Assembly (NCBI GenBank): GCA_003223065.1
Contig: QHXU01000025.1
Coordinates: forward strand, 1 to 7,931
Reading direction: 5' to 3'
Source of the DNA: Acidobacteriota bacterium
GTDB taxonomy: Bacteria > Acidobacteriota > Terriglobia > Bryobacterales > Bryobacteraceae
DNA: 7,931 nucleotides
In this document: positions 1-5,667 of the stretch, piece after piece
Position numbering within the stretch: position 1 is the first letter of the stretch
Layout of the letters: each line of letters opens with the position of its first letter
Program-made: the position numbers and the translations under genes
Notes under the pieces: generated by a model
Told to the model about the DNA's origin: nothing
What the model saw: only the letters and a program-made list of their open reading frames with translations
Databases searched by the model: none

Positions 1-222
1 CAGCGCGAAGACGACAGACCCGAGCATGAAATGAATGATCATGCCTGTCCACCATACCGCGCTGCCGGGCGCCGGCATTATCCCGGACATGCCCGATCCA
101 AGCATCCCTGCGATGTCCAGTTTCGGCAGGCCCATCACCGGTGCCAGGTAAATGACCACTGTCATGATGAGGGTGGCAATAAAACCGGCCACAATCGCTC
201 TCCAAGGCATTGCTGGATGCAT
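1..222 (-). CDS. DUF6789-like small membrane protein (N-terminal part; runs off the left edge)
   Basis: Seventy-four codons are visible from the ATG at 222 down to base 1 with no stop, so the C-terminus lies outside the window. The protein begins MHPAMPWRAIVAGFIATLIM and continues with a membrane helix at about residues 8-28, then a glycine/methionine-rich stretch with MGLPKLDIAGMLGSG (residues 30-44), then the start of a second hydrophobic segment (about 58-74, GMIIHFMLGSVVFAL). The PW-R-I-AG-ATL-MT opening and the MGLPK-DIA-MLGS stretch resemble the uncharacterised DUF6789 family of small inner-membrane proteins; this assignment is from memory. A strong Shine-Dalgarno AGGAGG (complement of 229-234) sits 6 bases before the ATG, which favours this start over the in-frame ATG at 208-210. 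The gene is divergent from the exported protein at 546. Its biochemical role is unknown. Confidence 0.72.
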   Translation of the reverse strand, partial: MHPAMPWRAIVAGFIATLIMTVVIYLAPVMGLPKLDIAGMLGSGMSGIMPAPGSAVWWTGMIIHFMLGSVVFAL

Positions 223-545
223 AATTTACCTCCTGGGGCAGACTTTGGCACGTCGCTTACCACACCCCTCTGATGACAGAAACACAAGAGGTTTTGCTTC
301 GAGCCCCGGGGACCGGGCGGTACCCGGCCAGGTGCAAAATCGTTCGAGACGGCCGCTTACGGCTGTAAAAATTCCGGCTTTACCGGGTTCCGGGGGACGC
401 CTCGCCGCCGGACCCCGATGTGATCGCGTAACGAAAACGCAAATTTTTCCTCTACCTATAATGGAGGCCGACTCCGAAGTGCGGCCTTCTGGATTTCCTT
501 ACGCTCAAAAGATCTGGAAGTGGGTTCCTCGTTGTCTAAACACGT
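223..545. other. Divergent intergenic region with GC-rich palindromes
   Basis: This 323-base stretch separates the divergent genes at 222 (minus) and 546 (plus) and shows no convincing gene. It contains three inverted repeats: CCGGG/CCCGG (313-317 and 323-327), an imperfect 9-base pair with one mismatch (385-393 and 408-416), and an 8-base pair allowing one G-T wobble (463-470 and 482-489). None is followed by a run of T, so none looks like an intrinsic terminator. A consensus TATAAT at 457-462 is the best plus-strand promoter candidate. I found no convincing promoter for the minus-strand gene. Confidence 0.6.
457..462 (+). promoter_or_regulatory. Candidate -10 element for the gene at 546
   Basis: A perfect TATAAT hexamer lies at 457-462, 84 bases before the GTG at 546. 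The position expected for a -35 (about 434-439, AAAACG) does not resemble TTGACA, although the A/T-rich tract around 434-450 is unusual for this GC-rich DNA. An 8-base inverted repeat (463-470/482-489, loop of 11) begins directly after the hexamer and would span the predicted transcription start near 469. It could be an operator or a 5' hairpin on the mRNA. The call rests on one hexamer only. Confidence 0.4.
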
Positions 546-1370
546 GTGAGAGCTCGCGAAATGCTGTACGTGGAATACGTTGTGTTCGCTGCCGCGGCTT
601 TCGCGCTCTTGATGCCCCCCGCGGAGGAGATGTCGCCCCAGGAAATTGTAAAACGTTCTGTTGCGGCCAATGAAGAAGACTGGAAGGCGGCACCCATGTT
701 TTCGTATGAGGAAAAAGATGTAGAAACGAAAGGGGACTCGAGGACAGCCCGGACCTACGAAGTTCGCATGATCGAAGGTTCGCCGTACAAGCGGTTGATC
801 GCAGTGGGCAGCCATGAGCTGACGCCCTCGCGCCAGCGCGAGGAAGAACAGAAAGAACAGCGCGAAATCGCGCGACGCAGTGGCGAGTCGCAATCGGAGA
901 GGGAAAGCCGCATTCGGAAATATCAAAAGGAGCGCGCGCAGGATCACCTGCTTATGAATGAAATGGTCAGGGCTTTCACTTTTCGCCTGCTGCGGGAGGA
1001 ACCTGTTTCCGGCCGGCCGGCCTATGTACTCGAAGCGGAACCGAATCCGGACTATAAGCCGCCGAGTCACGAGGCCAAGGTTCTGACGGGGATGCGGGGA
1101 ACTCTCTGGGTGGACAAGGCGCAATTTCACTGGTCCAAGGTCGAAGCCGTGGTGTTTCGGCCGGTTTCCTTCGCCCGCTTCATCGCGAAAGTCGAGCCGG
1201 GAACTCAATTCCTGCTCGAGCAGCATCCTGTAACCGATCACATCTGGCAACCAACGCGGTTCACCGTACAAGTAGTAGCCTCAATCATGTGGTGGCAACG
1301 GAATTCGAATTCAGACGAGACTTTCAGCAATTACCGCCTGCAAACTGCTTCCGCCTCATCCAGCCACTGA
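546..1370 (+). CDS. Exported protein of unknown function, acidobacterial type
   Basis: A 274-residue protein with no function I can name. It opens with a basic n-region (MRARE) and a hydrophobic run (about residues 7-22), consistent with a signal peptide, although no clean A-X-A cleavage site follows. The rest is hydrophilic: a charged, Arg/Glu-rich, probably helical segment at about 95-135, and then a stretch with RPAYVLEAEPNPDYKPPSHE and TGMRGTLWVDKAQFHWSKVE (about 158-202). A conserved-looking stretch telling how a modelled sugar- or lipid-like ligand is 'carried' is absent, but the order 'convert to dataset value, then a lightly twisted beta-rich second half' recalls LolA/MucB-like periplasmic proteins; this fold idea is inference. 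The GTG at 546 supplies the basic n-region. The ATG at 561 has a weak GAGAG 8 bases upstream and is the alternative start. I associate close relatives with Acidobacteriota. The hsp20 gene follows after 73 bases. Confidence 0.75.
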   Translation: MRAREMLYVEYVVFAAAAFALLMPPAEEMSPQEIVKRSVAANEEDWKAAPMFSYEEKDVETKGDSRTARTYEVRMIEGSPYKRLIAVGSHELTPSRQREEEQKEQREIARRSGESQSERESRIRKYQKERAQDHLLMNEMVRAFTFRLLREEPVSGRPAYVLEAEPNPDYKPPSHEAKVLTGMRGTLWVDKAQFHWSKVEAVVFRPVSFARFIAKVEPGTQFLLEQHPVTDHIWQPTRFTVQVVASIMWWQRNSNSDETFSNYRLQTASASSSH

Positions 1371-1427
1371 GCGAATCACTGAAACGCTGCGCAAGGACAG
1401 CGCTCTAACCTGCAAAGACTTCATTCT

Positions 1428-1433
1428 AAGGAG
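1428..1433 (+). promoter_or_regulatory. Shine-Dalgarno site of hsp20
   Basis: AAGGAG, 10 bases before the ATG at 1444, fixes the start of the small heat shock protein. No CIRCE element, sigma-32-type promoter or clear RNA thermometer stem was found in the 73 bases between the upstream gene and this one. Confidence 0.65.
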
Positions 1434-1443
1434 ACTTTCTGTT

Positions 1444-1941
1444 ATGGCAACGGAATCTGAACGCTCTGGCACCGGTTCGTTAGCACGCCGGGAACCGCAT
1501 TATCCGTCCTCTGGCGGCGGACTTTTCAGGCCTTTCGCTCTGCTGCGCGAAATGACCGATTGGATGGATCAGGCATTCATGGGAGGATTGCCTTCGACGG
1601 GCGAGCGCATGTGGGTGCCCGCTGTCGAGGTTCGCGAACGCGACAATAACGTTGTGGTGTGCGCCGACCTTCCCGGAATCGACAAGAACGATCTCAAGGT
1701 CGAGGTCGAGGAGCACATGCTCGTCATCCAGGGAGAGCGCAAGCGGGAACGCACCGAGGAACGCGAAGGCTTGCGCCGTTCCGAGCGCGCCTACGGCACT
1801 TTTTGGCGCTCGATTCCGCTGCCGGAGGGCGCAAAACCGGAGCAGGCGAAAGCCGATTTCCGCAACGGCGTCCTCGAGATCACTATGCCGCTGGCCGAGG
1901 GTAAATCGCACCGCCGCCAGATCCCGATTCAAGCGAAATAG
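1444..1941 (+). CDS. Hsp20 family small heat shock protein (alpha-crystallin domain)
   Basis: A 165-residue ATP-independent holdase chaperone that binds unfolding proteins in the cytoplasm and keeps them refoldable by DnaK or ClpB. The N-terminal arm (1-55) is variable, with an aromatic LFRPFALLREMTDWMDQAF stretch before the core. The alpha-crystallin domain begins at WVPAVEVRERDNNVVVCADLPG (about 57-78) and continues through KNDLKVEVEEHMLVIQGERK. It includes the loop RSERAYGTFWRSIPLP (about 131-146) and the hallmark GVLEITMPL near 168-176 of the family alignment, here just before the end. The C-terminal tail carries an I-P-I motif (the I/L-X-I/V oligomerisation motif). Length is normal for bacterial class A/B Hsp20 proteins. 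A good AAGGAG supports the ATG. The next gene starts 70 bases downstream on the same strand, so shared transcription is possible. Confidence 0.95.
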   Translation: MATESERSGTGSLARREPHYPSSGGGLFRPFALLREMTDWMDQAFMGGLPSTGERMWVPAVEVRERDNNVVVCADLPGIDKNDLKVEVEEHMLVIQGERKRERTEEREGLRRSERAYGTFWRSIPLPEGAKPEQAKADFRNGVLEITMPLAEGKSHRRQIPIQAK

Positions 1942-1962
1942 CCTATTATAGTTATCGTTTTA

Positions 1963-1993
1963 GGTCGCGAAGGAATGTGAAGCATTCGCGGCC
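1963..1993. repeat. Inverted repeat between hsp20 and the LMF gene
   Basis: GGTCGCGAA (1963-1971) pairs with TTCGCGGCC (1985-1993) over 9 positions including one wobble, around a 13-base loop. The loop side also holds an alternative, mutually exclusive GAATG/CATTC hairpin (1973-1977 and 1983-1987). There is no T run on either side, so it is not a classical Rho-independent terminator. It may act as an mRNA 3' stabiliser for hsp20 or as structure in the leader of the next gene. Confidence 0.4.
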
Positions 1994-2011
1994 GACCGGT
2001 TTGTTCACGAT

Positions 2012-3493
2012 GTGACGTGGATAGGTTCCGAAAGCTACTGGCTGACTCGTTTCGCATTTCAAAAGGCGGTCGGGCTCGTGTTTCTGATCGCCTTCCTGAA
2101 CGCGCTAAACCAGTTTAAGCCGTTGCTTGGTGAACGTGGGCTACTTCCGGTCCCCCTGTTCGTTAAGGAGTTCCCGTTCCGTGCTGCGCCGAGCCTGTTC
2201 GTCTTTTCCCCTCACGACACCACTTTCACGGTTGCCGCGTGGACCGGAGTGCTGCTGTCATGCCTTGCGGTCACTGGAGTCGCGGACTACTACAGCACTT
2301 GGTTTTCAATGCTCGTATGGGGGCTAATGTGGGCGCTCTATCTTTCATTCGTAAATGTCGGCCAGACCTTTTACGCTTTTGGATGGGAGTCGATCCTGCT
2401 CGAGACCGGTTTTTATGCCATCTTCCTCGGTAGCCGAAATGCAAGCGCCCCGACGATCGTGATCTGGCTGCTCCGATGGCTCCTATTCCGGGTCATGTTC
2501 GGGGCCGGGCTGATCAAAATGCGGGGCGATCCATGCTGGCGCGATCTCACCTGCCTCAATTATTACTATGAGACGCAGCCCATGCCGAATCCGTTGAGCT
2601 GGTACTTTCATTGGGGCCCGGCGTGGACACATCAGGCAGGAGTGCTCGTCAACCATGTTGCCGAGCTGGCGATTCCTTTTTGTTACTTCATGCCGCAGCC
2701 CGTGAGCGCGTTCGCGGGCGTTCTCACGATTTTGTTTCAGGGAATGATTTTCGCCAGCGGAAATCTCTCCTGGCTGAATTTCCTTACGATGGTCCTGGCG
2801 ATCAGTACGCTCGATGACCGCGCGCTTTCCATCCTCCTCCCGATCCATGCGCCGGAGACGCATCCGCCCGCGTTGCTTCATCGGATTGCGGCCGTGGGCC
2901 TCGCGATTGTCGTGGCGATTCTGAGCGTTTACCCGGTCCGCAACATGTTCTCACGCCGCCAGGTGATGAACACCATCTACAATCGCCTGCATCTTGTGGG
3001 AACCTATGGCGCATTCGGGGCGATTACGCGTCCGCGCTACGAGCTGGTCGTGGAAGGAACCGATGAAGCCGTGGTGACGCCTTCGACAAAGTGGCGGGAG
3101 TACGAATTCAAGGGCAAGCCCGGCGACCGCGGGCGCATGCCGCCGCAGGTCGCCCCTTATCACTTGCGGCTGGACTGGTTGATGTGGTTTGCCGCCATGT
3201 CATCATATGAACGGCATCCCTGGTTCCTGCACTTCCTGGCAAAGCTTCTCGAAGGAGACCGCGCCACGCTTGGGCTTCTCCGCACCAATCCTTTCCCGAA
3301 TGCGCCGCCCCGGTATGTCCGGGCACTCTTGTACGAGTATCATTTCACGAGTCCGCAGGAGCGGGCGAAAACCGGTCAATGGTGGAAGCGCGACAGGACC
3401 GGTGTGTACTTTCCTCCTGTCTCGCTGAGGAGCGTCGAATTTCGCGAACTGCTCGAATTGCAAGGATGGATGGAGAGGGAACATTCACGCTAA
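2012..3493 (+). CDS. Lipase maturation factor family membrane protein
   Basis: A 493-residue polytopic membrane protein of the lipase maturation factor family (Pfam LMF1). In vertebrates LMF1 is needed in the ER for lipase folding and assembly; the bacterial role is not established. Hydrophobic segments lie at about residues 17-34, 72-90, 96-114, 147-166, 211-229, 231-250, 253-266 and 290-307. The family hallmark spans 155-200: RWLLFR, MFGAGLIKMRGD, CWRDLTCL (Cys175 and Cys181), YYYETQPMPNPLSWYFH. A soluble C-terminal part (about 308-493) carries TYGAFGAITRPRYELVVEGT (331-350) and RLDWLMWFAAM (386-396), also typical of the family. The GTG at 2012 is the only usual start codon after the in-frame stop at 1961 and has no obvious Shine-Dalgarno. 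The next gene begins at or before this gene's stop codon. No lipase gene is in the window. Confidence 0.92.
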   Translation: MTWIGSESYWLTRFAFQKAVGLVFLIAFLNALNQFKPLLGERGLLPVPLFVKEFPFRAAPSLFVFSPHDTTFTVAAWTGVLLSCLAVTGVADYYSTWFSMLVWGLMWALYLSFVNVGQTFYAFGWESILLETGFYAIFLGSRNASAPTIVIWLLRWLLFRVMFGAGLIKMRGDPCWRDLTCLNYYYETQPMPNPLSWYFHWGPAWTHQAGVLVNHVAELAIPFCYFMPQPVSAFAGVLTILFQGMIFASGNLSWLNFLTMVLAISTLDDRALSILLPIHAPETHPPALLHRIAAVGLAIVVAILSVYPVRNMFSRRQVMNTIYNRLHLVGTYGAFGAITRPRYELVVEGTDEAVVTPSTKWREYEFKGKPGDRGRMPPQVAPYHLRLDWLMWFAAMSSYERHPWFLHFLAKLLEGDRATLGLLRTNPFPNAPPRYVRALLYEYHFTSPQERAKTGQWWKRDRTGVYFPPVSLRSVEFRELLELQGWMEREHSR

Positions 3494-3506
3494 GAACGCT
3501 TGTGTG
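3483..3506 (+). promoter_or_regulatory. Start region of the oxidoreductase: possible ATT start with its own ribosome binding site
   Basis: GGAG (3472-3475) within the purine-rich GGAGAGGGAAC lies 7 bases before an ATT codon at 3483. This ATT is in frame with the oxidoreductase and would give I/M-HAKNACVIGSGPNG, a complete first beta strand. The GTG at 3504 has no Shine-Dalgarno and would begin inside that strand. The frame has no ATG, GTG or TTG between the stop at 3426-3428 and 3504. The ATT start would overlap the LMF gene by 11 bases. Confidence 0.45.
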
Positions 3507-4898
3507 ATCGGTTCCGGGCCGAACGGCTTGACTGCCGCCATTGTTCTCGCGAAGGCCGGGCTCCACACCACGGTCATCGAGGCTGAGCCGTCCATCGGCG
3601 GCGGCGCGCGTTCCGCCGGGCTGACATTGCCTGGGTTCCTTCACGATGTTTGCTCCGCTGTTCATCCGCTCGCCGTGAGCTCGCCGGCGTTTGCTTCTTT
3701 CCCTCTGAGGGAACACGGTCTCGAGTGGATCCACCCCCAGTTTCCGTTGGCGCATCCTCTCGACGATGGATCAGCAGCCATCCTGACAATGCCGGTGGAG
3801 ACGACGTGCGCGCGTCTCGGAGTGGATGGCGGGGTTTACCGCCGGGAGGTGGCTCCTCTCGTGCTCCAATGGCCTGAGCTCGCACGGGAGATTCTGGGGC
3901 CAGTTCATTTTCCGGCAAACCCGATGTTGCTCGCGCGCTTCGTCTTTCTTGCGGCGTGGCCCGCCGCATTCTCCGCCCGCCAGCTTTTTCACACAGAGCC
4001 GGCGCGGGCGCTCTTTGCGGGCCTCGCGGCGCACTCGGTTCTCCCACTCGAGGCGCTTGGCTCCGCCGCATTCGGATGGTTGCTCGCCGTCGCCGCGCAC
4101 GCGGCCGGGTGGCCGGTCCCGAAGGGCGGATCGCAGCAGATCGCTCACGCGCTCGGATCCTACTTCGAATCGCTCGGGGGACAGATCGTTACGAACACGC
4201 GTATCCGCTCCCTCGATGAATTGGGCGAAGCCGCGCTCATGCTCTGCGACCTCACCCCCAGGCAGTTCCTGGAGGTGGCCGGCGCCCGTTTGCCGAAAAC
4301 TTTTCAGCGCAAGCTCGAGTCTTATCGCTATGGTCCCGGCGTTTTTAAGGTCGACTGGGCTCTCAGTGGGCCGATCCCCTGGAAGGCGATCGAATGCGCC
4401 CGCGCCGGCACCGTCCACGTCGGTGGAACGCTCCACGATATCGCCACCGCGGAGCGGCAGGTATCCAACGGAAGCGCACCCGATCGCCCGTTCGTGCTTG
4501 TGGCCCAACCCAGCCTGTTTGATTCGAGTCGCGCCCCCGAGCGCAATCACACGGCGTGGGCCTATTGCCATGTACCGCACGCGTCCACGGCCGACATGAC
4601 CGAACGGATCGAGTCTCAGCTGGAGCGTTTCGCGCCCGGCTTCCGCTCGAGGATCCTAGCGCGTCATACGTTCAGCCCGGCGGATTTAGAGCGTCACAAC
4701 GCTAATCTGGTCGGCGGCGATATCACCGGAGGAGCCCAGAATCTTAAACAACTCATTTTCCGGCCCACTCGAATGTTCTATCGCACCCCGCTCCGAGGCG
4801 TCTATCTCTGCTCGTCTTCGACGCCTCCGGGCGGAGGCGTGCACGGCATGTGCGGTTATCATGCAGCCCAAGTGGCGCTCCGCGAGGCAGGCCACTGA
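3504..4898 (+). CDS. FAD-dependent oxidoreductase, phytoene desaturase-like (COG1233)
   Basis: A 464-residue flavoenzyme (about 471 if translation starts at the ATT at 3483). The N-terminal Rossmann motif VIGSGPNG is followed by the acidic end of the second beta strand (VIEAE, residues 24-28) and GGGAR (32-36), which holds FAD. Next comes LPGFLHDVCSAVHPLA (42-57), the typical continuation in PYROXD2/CrtI-like amine-oxidase-superfamily enzymes. PKGGSQQIAHAL (206-217) and the C-terminal FAD-contact segment STPPGGGVHGMCGYHAAQ (439-456) are also present. The substrate is unknown: family members desaturate or isomerise carotenoids and other lipids, and many are uncharacterised. No carotenoid genes are nearby. 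Tight linkage to the membrane LMF protein suggests a joint function, perhaps on a lipid or membrane substrate; this is inference. The stop lies 7 bases before the convergent DUF72 gene's stop. Confidence 0.9.
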   Translation: MIGSGPNGLTAAIVLAKAGLHTTVIEAEPSIGGGARSAGLTLPGFLHDVCSAVHPLAVSSPAFASFPLREHGLEWIHPQFPLAHPLDDGSAAILTMPVETTCARLGVDGGVYRREVAPLVLQWPELAREILGPVHFPANPMLLARFVFLAAWPAAFSARQLFHTEPARALFAGLAAHSVLPLEALGSAAFGWLLAVAAHAAGWPVPKGGSQQIAHALGSYFESLGGQIVTNTRIRSLDELGEAALMLCDLTPRQFLEVAGARLPKTFQRKLESYRYGPGVFKVDWALSGPIPWKAIECARAGTVHVGGTLHDIATAERQVSNGSAPDRPFVLVAQPSLFDSSRAPERNHTAWAYCHVPHASTADMTERIESQLERFAPGFRSRILARHTFSPADLERHNANLVGGDITGGAQNLKQLIFRPTRMFYRTPLRGVYLCSSSTPPGGGVHGMCGYHAAQVALREAGH

Positions 4899-4904
4899 AA
4901 CGAC

Positions 4905-5626
4905 CTAGCTGCGCATCATCTCCTTTAACCGGAGCGCATTCTGCGCCGCGTATCCCGCCTCGTCGTTGTCGAAGTAAACGAATGCGTCGCGCAGGTTCCA
5001 TTTGCGAATCCGCCTCGCCCATTTGCGTAGAGTTCGATCGTCGTAGCTGCCCTCGTAAGGTCCTTTCGGGCCGTGAAGTCGAATGTAGGTGAAATCCGCA
5101 GTAATCTCGAGCGGTGATTGGAACCCGGAAAGTTCGAAGATACAGTACGCAGCCCGGGCGGATCGCAGGAGTTTATAAACATCGCGATCGTTCCAGCTGG
5201 GATCGCGAAACTCAAAAGCTAGCGGTGGCGCGCTGGAAGAGCTTCGAGAAACGCCTGGAGCCGTTCCAGGTTCAGGCCCCAATGAGGAGGCAATTGGAAC
5301 ACGATCGGACCCAGTTTTTCGCCCAGAACATTTGCGCGCTGGAAGAATAGTGTGATTCCACGGCCTGTGTCCTTCAGTTTCTTCATGTGGGTGAGAAAGC
5401 GGCTTCCCTTCATGGCGAAGCGAAAACTGCGCGGCGAAGATTCACGCCAGGTTCGTAGACTATTCTTCGGAGGAAGCCGATAGAAACTGTTGTTGAGCTC
5501 CACGGTATCGAATTGCTCTACATAAAAGGCGAGCATATCCGAGGCGCGGATCTTTGATGGATAAAACTCTCCCACCCAATGCTTGTAATGCCATCCGGAC
5601 GTGCCGATGTGTACTCGCCCCCTCAC
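4905..5626 (-). pseudogene. DUF72 family protein, split by a one-base frameshift
   Basis: Two minus-strand reading frames together make one DUF72 protein (YecE-like, predicted TIM-barrel fold, function unknown) of about 240 residues, the usual family length. The upstream frame carries VHIGTSGWHYKHWVGEFYP, then ELNNSFYRLP, FRFAMKGSRFLTH and PIVFQLPPHW, and stops at 5219-5221 after LPARHR. The downstream frame resumes exactly there with LAFEFRDPSW and continues through FTYIRLHGP to the C-terminal VYFDNDEAGYAAQNALRL, ending at 4905. One base missing near 5219-5222 explains the break. The GTG at 5626 gives the best N-terminus; an in-frame GTG at 5695 would overlap the kinase gene by 28 bases. Neither has a clear ribosome binding site. 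It follows the kinase in the same direction and was probably the third gene of that operon. Sequencing error is an alternative. Confidence 0.85.
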
Positions 5627-5667
5627 GTCCGGACGACGCGAAAGCCCACGTGTTTGTTTCCGACGGC

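Noticed and set aside
630..632. Alternative start of the exported protein at the ATG after GGAGGAG
   Set aside because: GGAGGAG directly abuts the ATG, which is too close for a ribosome binding site, and this start would remove the signal-peptide-like segment.
31..673. Plus-strand open frames across the left edge and intergenic region
   Set aside because: They have no ribosome sites or recognisable sequence, run antisense to the DUF6789-like gene, and extend into the start of the exported protein.
456..1271. Long minus-strand open frame (271 codons) opposite the exported protein
   Set aside because: Its translation is Arg/His/Phe-rich with no domain, while the plus-strand frame has a family-like sequence. 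Long antisense frames are common in GC-rich genes.
1410..1446. RNA thermometer before hsp20
   Set aside because: Only 3-base pairings with the Shine-Dalgarno could be drawn; no fourU or ROSE-like stem is present.
1478..1490. TTAGCACGC resembling a CIRCE half-site near hsp20
   Set aside because: It lies inside the coding region and has no matching inverted half at the required 9-base distance.
1963..1993. Rho-independent terminator after hsp20
   Set aside because: The stem is reasonable but no T run follows it on either strand, so it is listed only as an inverted repeat.
3771..4599. Long open frames on both strands overlapping the oxidoreductase
   Set aside because: They are Arg/Ser/Pro-rich and without motifs, and the oxidoreductase frame explains the whole region.
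5212..5235. Programmed -1 frameshifting in the DUF72 gene
   Set aside because: The site lacks an X-XXY-YYZ slippery heptamer and an obvious downstream stimulatory stem; frameshift mutation or sequence error is simpler.
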